Below, piece after piece: positions 27,851-35,546 of a stretch of DNA of 35,546 nt. Source of the DNA: Trabulsiella guamensis ATCC 49490. Lineage in GTDB: Bacteria; Pseudomonadota; Gammaproteobacteria; Enterobacterales; Enterobacteriaceae. A program made the translations under genes and the position numbers. Numbering within the stretch: the first letter of the stretch is position 1; each line of letters begins with the position of its first letter. The notes beneath the pieces are model-generated. The model was not told the origin of the DNA. It worked only from the letters and a program-made list of their open reading frames with translations, and did no database searches. Location: positions 1 to 35,546 of the forward strand of contig NZ_JMTB01000090.1 of the NCBI RefSeq assembly GCF_000734965.1, given 5' to 3'.

Positions 27851-28177
27851 TTAGTCCCACCAGACGTCGAAAAGTTCGCTGATGCGCACATCTTCGAATT
27901 TGCGGTCTTCCAGCCACTTGCGGACAATCGCCTGATGCTCTTCGGTGCATTTACCGATTTCCTGCATGCAGATAAGCCCTTCCCAGGCCAGGTAGCCGCT
28001 GCCGTCAAATGCCAGTTTGTTCGGTTCTATCACGTCATTGATGAAGTCATCGACGGTTTTATCAATCACGTCTTCACTGGTACCTTCCGGAAAACGCCAC
28101 GCAATTGAAAAGCCTAATTCCTGGAATTCGTCGATATGCATTTTCTTACGCAGACGACGGCTACGATTCTTTGCCAT
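27851..28177 (-). CDS. yggL: Ribosome-associated DUF469 protein YggL
   Basis: [13 protein letters not shown] gives 108 residues, the E. coli length. The basic N-terminus fits reported association with the 50S subunit. The family signature LGFSIAWRFPEGTS and the C-terminal ELFDVWWD are conserved. The start overlaps the trmB stop (TAATG), so trmB-yggL are coupled. Confidence 0.92.
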   Translation of the reverse strand: MAKNRSRRLRKKMHIDEFQELGFSIAWRFPEGTSEDVIDKTVDDFINDVIEPNKLAFDGSGYLAWEGLICMQEIGKCTEEHQAIVRKWLEDRKFEDVRISELFDVWWD

Positions 28178-28896
28178 TATTTCACCCTCTCGAACATTAA
28201 GTCCCATACGCCGTGACCAAGACGATGGCCACGCTGTTCAAATTTGGTCACCGGACGTGATTCCGGACGCGGTACATAGTCGTTACTTTCCGACAGGTTT
28301 TTGTAACCCTCAAGCGAGGACATCACTTCCAGCATATGCTCTGCATACGGCTCCCAGTCAGTCGCCATGTGGAATACCCCACCGAGCTTCAGCTTGCTTT
28401 TGACCAGCTCAGCAAACGGCCCCTGAACGATACGGCGTTTATTATGACGTGCTTTGTGCCACGGGTCAGGGAAAAAGAGCTGCACCATGTTCAGTGAGTT
28501 GTCAGGAATCATTTTATGCAGCACTTCCACCGCGTCGTGACACATCACGCGCAGGTTCTCAACCCCCTCTTCATGGGCGGAACTCAGACAGGCACCCACA
28601 CCTGGCGAATGCACTTCAATGCCGAGGAAATTCTGTTCCGGCTTCGCTTTCGCCATCGCGACCAGCGACGCGCCCATGCCAAAACCAATTTCCAGTGTGA
28701 CCGGTGCGCAGCGACCAAACAGGGTATCGAAATCAACCGGCTGTTCGCTGAATTCGACGCCCATCACCGGCCAGTAGTTATCCAGCGCATGCTGTTGTCC
28801 TTTCGTCAGGCGCCCCTGGCGACGGACGAAGCTACGAATACGGCGCAGCGGGCGACCGTTTTCATCAAATTCCGGTGAGATGACGTCGTTATTCAT
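28177..28896 (-). CDS. trmB: tRNA (guanine-N7)-methyltransferase
   Basis: Methylates G46 in the variable loop of tRNAs. From [14 protein letters not shown] it is 239 residues as in E. coli. SAM-binding motif I is [11 protein letters not shown] near 69, and [14 protein letters not shown] near 140 is the TrmB signature. A 14-codon upstream extension is rejected. It is divergent from mutY, which starts 144 bases away. Confidence 0.97.
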   Translation of the reverse strand: MNNDVISPEFDENGRPLRRIRSFVRRQGRLTKGQQHALDNYWPVMGVEFSEQPVDFDTLFGRCAPVTLEIGFGMGASLVAMAKAKPEQNFLGIEVHSPGVGACLSSAHEEGVENLRVMCHDAVEVLHKMIPDNSLNMVQLFFPDPWHKARHNKRRIVQGPFAELVKSKLKLGGVFHMATDWEPYAEHMLEVMSSLEGYKNLSESNDYVPRPESRPVTKFEQRGHRLGHGVWDLMFERVK

Positions 28897-29040
28897 AAAA
28901 ATTATGTCTGCTTGTGAGAATGTTCGGGAAACGGGCATTATCCAAAGTTAGGGAGAGTATGCAAGCATGGGAAAGATCCTGTTTACACCGCCGGAGTGCT
29001 GTGCTGGAATTTGCTTCCCTGATAATGCGAATCGATAACC

Positions 29041-30093
29041 ATGCAAGCCTCTCAATTTTCAGCCCAGGTGCTGGACTGGTACGACAAATACGGGCGTAAA
29101 ACCCTGCCCTGGCAAATTGAAAAAACGCCTTATAAAGTCTGGCTGTCTGAGGTCATGCTGCAACAGACGCAGGTAACGACGGTTATCCCTTACTTTGAGC
29201 GCTTTATGGCGCGATTCCCGACCGTTACCGATCTGGCCAGTGCACCATTAGATGAAGTGCTGCACCTGTGGACCGGGCTCGGCTACTACGCCCGCGCACG
29301 CAATCTGCACAAAGCCGCGCAGCAGGTCGCCTCGCTGCATAAGGGTAAATTTCCGGAAACGTTTGAAGAGGTAGCCGCGCTGCCGGGCGTCGGGCGCTCA
29401 ACGGCAGGCGCGATTCTTTCGCTTTCTCTCGGCAAACATTTTCCCATTCTCGACGGCAACGTGAAACGCGTACTGGCGCGCTGTTACGCCGTCAGTGGCT
29501 GGCCGGGGAAGAAAGAGGTGGAAAATCGCCTGTGGGAAATCAGCGAGCAAGTTACGCCCGCCAATGGCGTTGAACGTTTTAACCAGGCGATGATGGATCT
29601 CGGGGCGATGGTCTGCACCCGCTCAAAACCGAAGTGCGAGCTCTGTCCGGTGAATACGATTTGCGTCGCGCACGCTAACAACAGCTGGGCGCAGTACCCA
29701 GGCAAAAAGCCGAAACAGACGTTGCCGGAACGCACCGGTTATTTCCTGATCATGCAGCACGATAACGACGTGTTTCTCCAGCAGCGCCCACCGGTTGGGT
29801 TATGGGGCGGTCTGTTTTGTTTCCCGCAGTTTGAGAACGAAACCGCGCTTCGTGAGTGGCTGGCGCAGCGGCGCATAAAATCAGATAATCTTACGCAACT
29901 TAACGCGTTCCGCCATACATTCAGTCACTTCCATCTGGATATTGTGCCGATGTGGCTTGACGTGCACTCCATTGCCACGTGCATGGATGAAGGCAGCGCT
30001 CTCTGGTATAACTTAGCCCTGCCGCCGTCCGTCGGGCTGGCGGCACCCGTGGAGCGCCTGTTACAGCAGTTACGCGCCGGGGCACTGGTGTAG
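29041..30093 (+). CDS. mutY: Adenine DNA glycosylase MutY
   Basis: Removes adenine mispaired with 8-oxoguanine or guanine. The 350 residues equal E. coli. The catalytic Glu 37 lies in [10 protein letters not shown]; Asp 138 lies in [11 protein letters not shown] after the helix-hairpin-helix ([10 protein letters not shown]). The 4Fe-4S ligands are Cys 192, 198, 201 and 207 ([17 protein letters not shown]). The C-terminal NUDIX-like domain for 8-oxoG recognition is present. It is followed by yggX after 27 bases, the conserved mutY-yggX-mltC order. Confidence 0.98.
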   Translation: MQASQFSAQVLDWYDKYGRKTLPWQIEKTPYKVWLSEVMLQQTQVTTVIPYFERFMARFPTVTDLASAPLDEVLHLWTGLGYYARARNLHKAAQQVASLHKGKFPETFEEVAALPGVGRSTAGAILSLSLGKHFPILDGNVKRVLARCYAVSGWPGKKEVENRLWEISEQVTPANGVERFNQAMMDLGAMVCTRSKPKCELCPVNTICVAHANNSWAQYPGKKPKQTLPERTGYFLIMQHDNDVFLQQRPPVGLWGGLFCFPQFENETALREWLAQRRIKSDNLTQLNAFRHTFSHFHLDIVPMWLDVHSIATCMDEGSALWYNLALPPSVGLAAPVERLLQQLRAGALV

Positions 30094-30393
<300 letters not shown>

Positions 30394-30394
30394 G

Positions 30395-30413
30395 AAGCCC
30401 CACGGGGCTTTAA
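30395..30413 (+). terminator. Short hairpin between yggX and mltC
   Basis: AAGCCCC and GGGGCTT pair with a two-base gap in the middle and are followed by TTAAA. It is probably a partial terminator or processing site rather than a full stop. Confidence 0.5.
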
Positions 30414-30439
30414 ACCCAACAACACGCACTCCCGGAATG

Positions 30440-31519
30440 ATGAAAAAACTTTTAGCGCTAGCCCTGATTGCGCCGTTGCTTGTGTCGTGTTCCGGCTCGA
30501 AGAAAGGCGATTCTTATAACGAAGCCTGGGTCAAAGACACCAACGGATTTGACATCCTGATGGGGCAGTTTGCCCATAACATTGAAAACATCTGGGGATA
30601 CAACGAAGTTCTGGTGGCTGGCCCCAAAGACTACGTAAAGTATACCGACCAGTATCAGACCCGCAGCCACATCAACTTTGATGCGGGGACCCTTACCGTC
30701 GAGACTATCGCCGGTACCGAACCGGCCGCGCGCCTGCGTCAGACGATCATCAAAACCTTGCTGATGGGCGACGATCCGGGATCGATCGACCTCTATTCCG
30801 ACGCCGATGATATCCAGATTTCGAAAGAGCCGTTCCTGTACGGGCAGGTCGTGGATAACAATGGCGAGGCGATCCGTTGGGAGTGGCGCGCCGCGCGCTT
30901 TGCTGACTGGTTGCTGCAAAACCGCATGAAGAGCCGCAGCAATGGCCTGCATGTGATCTACAGCATCACCATTAACCTTGTGCCAAACCACCTGGACAAG
31001 CGTGCGCATAAATATCTCGGCATGGTGCGTCAGGCGGCGCGTAAATACGGCATTGATGAGTCGCTGATTCTGGCGATCATGCAGACCGAATCCTCATTTA
31101 ACCCCTATGCAGTCAGCCGTTCAGATGCGCTGGGCCTGATGCAGGTGGTTCAACACAGTGCAGGCAAAGATGTGTTCCGTGCGCAGGGGAAATCAGGGAC
31201 GCCGAGCCGCAGCTATCTGTTTGATCCGGCAAGCAACATTGATACCGGCACTGCGTATCTGGCGATGCTGAATAACGTCTATCTCTCCGGGATCGACAAC
31301 CCGACGTCACGTCGCTATGCGGTCATTACTGCCTACAATGGCGGCGCAGGCAGCGTGTTGCGTGTTTTCTCTGACGATAAAATTCGCGCGGCGAGCATCA
31401 TCAACAGCATGGCGCCGGGTGATGTCTACCAGACGCTGACGACCCGCCATCCGTCTGCGGAATCCCGCCGCTACCTGTATAAAGTGAATACCGCGCAGAA
31501 AGGTTATCGCCAGAAATAA
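30440..31519 (+). CDS. mltC: Membrane-bound lytic murein transglycosylase C
   Basis: An outer-membrane lipoprotein that cleaves peptidoglycan glycan strands with formation of anhydromuramic ends. Starting at MKKLLALAL gives 359 residues, the E. coli length (an adjacent ATG at 30437 adds one Met). The lipobox is LVSC with Cys about 17. An N-terminal DUF3393 domain precedes the SLT domain, with catalytic Glu 217 in [13 protein letters not shown] and SDALGLMQV, then AYNGGAGSV. In E. coli nupG follows; here speC follows directly in the opposite orientation. Confidence 0.97.
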   Translation: MKKLLALALIAPLLVSCSGSKKGDSYNEAWVKDTNGFDILMGQFAHNIENIWGYNEVLVAGPKDYVKYTDQYQTRSHINFDAGTLTVETIAGTEPAARLRQTIIKTLLMGDDPGSIDLYSDADDIQISKEPFLYGQVVDNNGEAIRWEWRAARFADWLLQNRMKSRSNGLHVIYSITINLVPNHLDKRAHKYLGMVRQAARKYGIDESLILAIMQTESSFNPYAVSRSDALGLMQVVQHSAGKDVFRAQGKSGTPSRSYLFDPASNIDTGTAYLAMLNNVYLSGIDNPTSRRYAVITAYNGGAGSVLRVFSDDKIRAASIINSMAPGDVYQTLTTRHPSAESRRYLYKVNTAQKGYRQK

Positions 31520-31533
31520 TGATGAGCGCCATG

Positions 31534-31558
31534 TCCCCTCTCCGCACGGGAGAGGGGA
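31534..31558. repeat. Palindromic repeat between mltC and speC
   Basis: TCCCCTCTCC and GGAGAGGGGA pair perfectly around GCACG. It lies between convergent mltC and speC, without a T-run. The CCCTCTCC...GGAGAGGG pattern is a common intergenic palindrome in Enterobacter- and Klebsiella-like genomes. It may act as a bidirectional terminator, and it marks the place where nupG would be. Confidence 0.6.
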
Positions 31559-31565
31559 AAGCGGA

Positions 31566-33713
31566 TCAGATCTCAGCAGCCTTCAGTACGTAGCCGTACA
31601 ACCGCTTGATGCCATCAGCGTCTTTTTCACTGTAGACGCCCTGCAACTCGGGAGAAAAGCCCGGCAGCAGGTTGACGCCCTCTTCCAGTGCCAGGAAATA
31701 ACGCAATACCGCCCCGCCCCAGATTTCACCGGGTACCACGCAGAGTACGCCTGGCGGATATGGCAACGCGCCTTCGGCGGCAATTCGTCCTTCCGCTTCG
31801 CTCAGACGCACCAGCTCAACGTTGCCGCGAATGAATTCGCGGTTGGCGTCCTGCGGGTTCATCACCACTGGCGGCAGGCTGGCTTTACGGAACATCGCTT
31901 TTTGCAGATCCTTCACTGCAAAGCTGACGTAGAGATCATGCATCTCCTGACACAACTGGCGCAGGGTGTAATCACGATAACGCACCGGATATTTTTGACA
32001 GATAGTCGGCAGCACTACCGACAATGGCGTGTCGTCTTCAATGTGCTGCTCAAACTGCGCCAGCATGGCGACCAGTTTCGCCAGCTTTTCCGGGCTTTCG
32101 GCAGGCGTCAGCAGGAAGAGGATTGAGTTCAGATCGCACTTCTCCGGCACAATGCCGTTTTCACGCAGGTAATTGGCAAGAATAGTCGCCGGGATGCCAA
32201 AATCAGTATATTCCCCGGTTTCTGCGTCAATGCCAGGCGTCGTCAACAGCAGCTTGCAGGGATCGACAAAATACTGGTCCTGCGCGTAGCCTTCAAAACC
32301 ATGCCAGCGCTCGCCCGGGCCGAAACTGAAGAAACGGCGCTCCCGGGCGATAGTTTCTGTGGGATGTTCCTGCCACGGTCGCCCTGCGACGACAGGCGGT
32401 ATAAACGGCTTGATCATCTTACAGTGAGCGACGATTGCCTTGCGCGCCTCGATCCCCATCGCTACGCATTCCGCCCATAGCCGACGTCCGCTCTCCCCTT
32501 CGTGAATTTTCGCGTTGACGTCCAGCGCGGCAAACAGCGGATAAAACGGACTGGTTGAGGCATGCAGCATGTAGGCGTTATTCAGCCGCTTATAAGGGCA
32601 GAACCGCGCCTGGCCGCGGATATGATTATCTTTTTTGTGGATCTGCGAGGTTTGCGAGAATCCCGCCTGCTGTTTATGCACCGATTGCGTGACAAAAATC
32701 CCCGGATCGTTTTCGTTAAGATCCAGCAACAACGGCGAACAGTCAGCCATCATTGGAATGAATTGCTCGTAACCCACCCATGCCGAGTCAAACAGGATGT
32801 AGTCACACAGATGACCAATTTTGTCGACCACCTGTCGCGCGTTATAAACGGTGCCATCATAAGTACCGAGTTGGATCACCGCCAGACGGAATGGCCGGGC
32901 TTCACCGGCTTTCTCTGGCGCAACCGCGCTGATGAGATCACGCAGGTACGCATCATCAAAACAATGTTCATCAATGCCGCCAATAAAGCCAAACGGATTA
33001 CGCGCCGCTTCGAGGTAGACGGGTGTCGCGCCAGCCTGGATTAATGCGCCATGATGATTCGACTTATGGTTGTTGCGGTCGAACAATACCAGATCGCCGC
33101 GTGTCAGCAGCGCGTTAGTGACCACTTTGTTCGCCGCCGAGGTACCATTTAGCACAAACCAGGTCTTGTCGGCGTTAAACACTTTCGCTGCGTATTTTTG
33201 CGCGTGTTTTGCTGCGCCTTCGTGGATCAGCAAATCGCCGAGTTTGACGTCGGCATTGCACATATCAGCACGAAAAATGTTTTCACCGAAGAAATCATAG
33301 AATTGACGTCCGGCAGGATGCTTTTTGAAAAACGCGCCATGCTGATGCCCCGGACAGGCAAACGTGCTGTTGCCCATTTCAACGTACTGTTTCAGGGTAT
33401 CGAAGAATGGTGGCAATAACTTTTCTTCGTAGCTGACAGCCGCGGCTTCCAGCTCGAGCCACTGCTGTTCTCTTCCCTGTAACATGCCACTGACGCCATC
33501 GGGCACAACCGTCCCTTCCTCACTCAGCAAAAATACCGGCAGTTGAAAGCCGCTGCGTTTGAGTAACGCCAGAATACCGCTACGGCTGTCCGCTTCGTTA
33601 ATGACAACCGCAGCCACATCAGTGAAATCGGTACTGTCGAGCGCGATAACTTCCCGGTGCGTGGAGAGTCGGGAAACCAGCGTATGGCTGGCGGCAATTT
33701 TCATTGATTTCAT
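31566..33713 (-). CDS. speC: Ornithine decarboxylase, constitutive
   Basis: PLP-dependent decarboxylation of ornithine to putrescine, the second putrescine route besides SpeA-SpeB. From MKSMKIAAS the product is 715 residues (E. coli 711), the excess being a short AAEI tail. An N-terminal wing domain (about 1-105) is followed by the aminotransferase-fold core with STFACPGHQHGAFF near 130, and the PLP Lys in TQSVHKQQAGFSQ near 355. No clear Shine-Dalgarno precedes 33713; TTG 33719 and ATG 33704 are alternatives. Being a long protein with catalytic residues in place, it is not the inducible SpeF by context (no potE nearby). Confidence 0.95.
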   Translation of the reverse strand: MKSMKIAASHTLVSRLSTHREVIALDSTDFTDVAAVVINEADSRSGILALLKRSGFQLPVFLLSEEGTVVPDGVSGMLQGREQQWLELEAAAVSYEEKLLPPFFDTLKQYVEMGNSTFACPGHQHGAFFKKHPAGRQFYDFFGENIFRADMCNADVKLGDLLIHEGAAKHAQKYAAKVFNADKTWFVLNGTSAANKVVTNALLTRGDLVLFDRNNHKSNHHGALIQAGATPVYLEAARNPFGFIGGIDEHCFDDAYLRDLISAVAPEKAGEARPFRLAVIQLGTYDGTVYNARQVVDKIGHLCDYILFDSAWVGYEQFIPMMADCSPLLLDLNENDPGIFVTQSVHKQQAGFSQTSQIHKKDNHIRGQARFCPYKRLNNAYMLHASTSPFYPLFAALDVNAKIHEGESGRRLWAECVAMGIEARKAIVAHCKMIKPFIPPVVAGRPWQEHPTETIARERRFFSFGPGERWHGFEGYAQDQYFVDPCKLLLTTPGIDAETGEYTDFGIPATILANYLRENGIVPEKCDLNSILFLLTPAESPEKLAKLVAMLAQFEQHIEDDTPLSVVLPTICQKYPVRYRDYTLRQLCQEMHDLYVSFAVKDLQKAMFRKASLPPVVMNPQDANREFIRGNVELVRLSEAEGRIAAEGALPYPPGVLCVVPGEIWGGAVLRYFLALEEGVNLLPGFSPELQGVYSEKDADGIKRLYGYVLKAAEI

Positions 33714-34040
33714 AAGCAAATGGACCCATTTCGGGGAAAAGAAAGAGGAGTAATCAACGATGGTACTTCTTTAGCTTCACCGCATGGTGATCATAGAAAG
33801 CAGTGCAGAAGTATGGGATAACCTACGCTGGCGCGCGCATGGGTGCAGGCAAATTCGTAATGAAGTGGTCATCACTGTCGGCCCCATTTCTGGAAAGGGG
33901 AAAATTCGCGCAATCATGGCACCTTTCGTCTGTACGTGCAAGATGCATTGATTATGCAAATCCTCTCGAATAGCCCCCATATCCCGGGGCATTCATGTGA
34001 TAATAATGCAACTATTGCGAGTAATTAGCAGGAGTAGCTT
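33714..34040. promoter_or_regulatory. Divergent promoter region of speC and yqgA
   Basis: There are 327 bases between divergent starts with no convincing gene. On the speC side a tiny frame (ATGATCACCATGCGGTGA, minus strand, near 33780-33800) precedes speC, and no strong ribosome site is seen. On the yqgA side a GC-rich inverted repeat (GCCCC...GGGGC) lies at 33973-33990. No operator can be named. Confidence 0.4.
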
Positions 34041-34754
34041 TTGGTTATTGGTCCTTTTATTAATGCTGGTTCCGTCCTGTTGGGCGGCGTGCTGGGTGCA
34101 GTACTGAGCCAGCGTCTGCCGGAACGTATTCGCGTTTCCATGACTTCAATTTTTGGCCTTGCCTCACTCGGCATTGGCATCCTGCTGGTTGTGAAATGCG
34201 CAAATTTACCGGTAATGGTACTGGCGACGCTGGTGGGCGCGCTGATTGGTGAGTTCTGCTATCTCGAGAAAGGCATCAACACCGCGGTAGGCAAGCTTCA
34301 GCAACTGATGATGAAATCCGGCGGTAAACGCAGCGGTGTGCATGAAACGTTTATCCAGAGCTATGTCGCGATCATTATTCTTTTTTGCGCCAGCGGTACC
34401 GGGATTTTCGGTGCTATGCGCGAAGGGATGACCGGCGACCCCAGCATCCTGATTGCGAAGTCATTTCTTGATTTCTTCACTGCCACAATTTTTGCCTGTA
34501 CGTTGGGCATCGCTGTTGCAGCGATAAGCGTACCGATGCTGGCAATCCAGTTATCGCTGGCAGTTTGCGCGTCGATGATCCTGCCAATGACCACGCCGAT
34601 GATGATGGCCGATTTTACCTCAGTGGGTGGTCTGCTCCTGGTGGCGACAGGCTTGCGCATCTGCGGAATCAAGATGTTCGCGGTGGTAAATATGCTGCCT
34701 GCACTGGTGCTGGCAATGCCGCTTTCCGCCGCCTGGACGGCCTTTTTTGCATGA
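34041..34754 (+). CDS. yqgA: DUF554 inner membrane protein YqgA
   Basis: 237 residues (E. coli 235). The start is a TTG with AGGAG six bases upstream, giving MVIGPFINAGSVLLGG as in the family. Seven or so hydrophobic spans are visible, with conserved FGLASLGIGI near 40, CASGTGIFGAM near 115, and GLRICGIKMFAVVNMLPAL near the end. DUF554 proteins are putative transporters with no established substrate. It is divergent from speC. Confidence 0.93.
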   Translation: MVIGPFINAGSVLLGGVLGAVLSQRLPERIRVSMTSIFGLASLGIGILLVVKCANLPVMVLATLVGALIGEFCYLEKGINTAVGKLQQLMMKSGGKRSGVHETFIQSYVAIIILFCASGTGIFGAMREGMTGDPSILIAKSFLDFFTATIFACTLGIAVAAISVPMLAIQLSLAVCASMILPMTTPMMMADFTSVGGLLLVATGLRICGIKMFAVVNMLPALVLAMPLSAAWTAFFA

Positions 34755-34820
34755 GCCTTCGTGCAAACCGGCGAAAGTGGTGATAGATTGTGCAGTCTGC
34801 AATGAAAATCGCAATTTTCA

Positions 34821-34849
34821 TTGACGAAGCGGAGCGAATCAGGTTTAAT
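34821..34849 (+). promoter_or_regulatory. Promoter of tRNA-Phe
   Basis: TTGACG (34821-34826) and TTTAAT (34844-34849) are separated by 17 bases, about 11 bases before the tRNA. The GC-rich GCGCCCC discriminator that follows fits stringent control of stable RNA genes. Confidence 0.8.
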
Positions 34850-34859
34850 GCGCCCCGTT

Positions 34860-34935
34860 GCCCGGATAGCTCAGTCGGTAGAGCAGGGGATTGAAAATCC
34901 CCGTGTCCTTGGTTCGATTCCGAGTCCGGGCACCA
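34860..34935 (+). tRNA. tRNA-Phe (GAA)
   Basis: A 76-base gene beginning GCCCGGATAGCTCAG and ending in encoded CCA. The acceptor stem GCCCGGA pairs with TCCGGGC. The anticodon loop TTGAAAA has GAA for phenylalanine, and the T loop TTCGATT is regular. It matches the enterobacterial pheV/pheU sequence as I recall it; this locus corresponds to pheV. A P4-type integrase starts 160 bases downstream. Confidence 0.98.
34913..34935 (+). other. Probable attachment site (island end) within the tRNA 3' half
   Basis: P4-type integrases recombine into the 3' end of tRNA genes and leave the tRNA intact. The integrase reading away from the tRNA 160 bases downstream makes this the expected attL. The exact core cannot be seen without the second copy at the far island end. 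Confidence 0.5.
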
Positions 34936-35004
34936 CCTTTTCATTTTTATGCTTCCTCATAGGTTCCTGTAGTTAAACAATTCAGTGAGTTAGCATAAAA
35001 AGTC

Positions 35005-35043
35005 TTTCCGGAGCATTTTGATTTATCCCTGTGTATCCGGAAA
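35005..35043. repeat. Inverted repeat TTTCCGGA/TCCGGAAA upstream of the integrase
   Basis: TTTCCGGA (35005-35012) and TCCGGAAA (35036-35043) are exact inverted copies 23 bases apart. This is the region where arm-type integrase or excisionase sites are expected. Confidence 0.5.
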
Positions 35044-35045
35044 AA

Positions 35046-35095
35046 TTGGGGTCAGACTGCGGGTCGTTCAGTTCGACAAACTGGAGAGACCCCAA
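35046..35095 (+). promoter_or_regulatory. Nested inverted repeats over the integrase ribosome-binding site
   Basis: TTGGGGTC (35046-35053) and GACCCCAA (35088-35095) are exact inverted copies, the second directly abutting the ATG. Inside lie GTCG...CGAC (35063-35077) and an alternative CAGTT...AACTG (35069-35083). The presumed GGAGAG ribosome site lies within the loop beside the right arm. The transcript could fold to affect integrase translation, or the DNA could be an autoregulatory operator. Confidence 0.5.
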
Positions 35096-35546
35096 ATGTT
35101 AAATGACAGCAAAATCCGTTCTGCAAAATCCCTTGATAAAGCCTACAAACTCACCGATTCACAGGGTCTGTATCTGTTGGTATCAACCAGCGGTTCTCGT
35201 CTGTGGTATTTTCGTTACCGTCTTGATGGAAAAGAAAATCGTCTGGCCCTCGGTGCATACCCACAGATTAGTCTGGCAGAAGCTCGTGAAACACGCGATG
35301 CTGCCCGTAAACTGCTGGCATCAGGTATTCCCCCTTCCCGGCTCCGCAAATCCTCTTCTGCCAGTATTGATGAATCCAGGACATTTAAACATGTCGCGAC
35401 CTTATGGCATACCAGTTGTCTGAAACTCTGGTCAAAAGGCCATGCGGATAAAATCATCACCTGTCTGAACCGCTACGTTTTCCCGGAGATTGGCGGGCTG
35501 GATGTCACCCGTATTGAAACCCGCCATCTGGCACAGCTGATCAAAA
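35096..35546 (+). CDS. P4-type tyrosine integrase (3' partial)
   Basis: A frame from MLNDSKIRSAKSLDKAYKL stays open for 150 codons to the window edge. The N-terminal DUF4102-like arm-binding domain (about 1-85) shows DSQGLYLLVSTSGSRLWYFR, the LALGAYPQISLAEAR signature and then KLLASGIPPS. The SAM-like core-binding domain starts near 95 (FKHVATLW). The catalytic domain lies outside the window. Position next to tRNA-Phe and reading away from it is the classic island arrangement. It catalyses site-specific integration and excision of the island. Confidence 0.93.
   Translation, partial: MLNDSKIRSAKSLDKAYKLTDSQGLYLLVSTSGSRLWYFRYRLDGKENRLALGAYPQISLAEARETRDAARKLLASGIPPSRLRKSSSASIDESRTFKHVATLWHTSCLKLWSKGHADKIITCLNRYVFPEIGGLDVTRIETRHLAQLIK

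Noticed and set aside
35103..35423. 106-codon frame near the window end
   Set aside because: Out of frame with the integrase, which reads open from 35096 to the edge with clear family motifs.

Overview
The window is a chromosomal segment of an enterobacterium (Enterobacteriaceae). From about 2.5 to 34.8 kb it carries the conserved order fbaA-pgk-epd, tktA, loiP, speB-speA-yqgB, metK, galP, sprT, endA, rsmE, gshB, yqgE-ruvX, yggR, yggS-yggT-yggU-rdgB-hemW, yggM, yggN, trmB-yggL, mutY-yggX-mltC, speC, yqgA, tRNA-Phe, as in Escherichia and Salmonella. Protein lengths agree with the E. coli proteins almost residue for residue. Amino-acid drift, an extra CsgD-like regulator, and the absence of nupG and of the E. 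coli genes between epd and tktA point to another genus. Enterobacter, Kosakonia or Cedecea-type organisms are possible, but the sequence alone does not settle this.

Region 1 (1-2518) is AT-rich accessory DNA: the end of an rhs locus. It holds the C-terminal tip of an Rhs protein with a variable toxin-like domain and an overlapping multi-membrane-span immunity candidate. Next comes an orphan second Rhs tip, cut by an in-frame amber codon, with a glycine-rich toxin-like domain. Its immunity-like lipoprotein is frameshifted at a run of six A. About 375 bases with no recognisable gene follow.

Region 2 (2519-20482) is core metabolism: lower glycolysis and vitamin B6 (fbaA, pgk, epd), the pentose phosphate pathway (tktA), putrescine synthesis by the arginine-agmatine route (speA, speB, with the tiny yqgB ahead of speA), S-adenosylmethionine synthesis (metK), galactose uptake (galP), and a run of small housekeeping genes (sprT, endA, rsmE, gshB, yqgE, ruvX). 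A boxC-type repeat, a Cra-like site, a GalR/CRP pair and several hairpin terminators lie between them.

Region 3 (20483-33713) begins with a CsgD-family LuxR regulator inserted between ruvX and the PilT-like yggR, behind a 457-base AT-rich leader. It continues with the yggS-hemW operon (PLP homeostasis, YGGT membrane protein, nucleotide sanitation, heme chaperone), two periplasmic proteins of unknown function, trmB-yggL, the mutY-yggX-mltC group, and speC (ornithine decarboxylase, the second putrescine route).

Region 4 (33714-35546) has yqgA, then tRNA-Phe with its own promoter. A P4-type integrase immediately downstream of the tRNA is cut by the window edge and preceded by two inverted repeats. 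This is the left end of a genomic island inserted at tRNA-Phe. The most unusual material is therefore at the two ends (the decaying Rhs toxin/immunity cassettes and the island edge) and at the CsgD paralogue in the middle.
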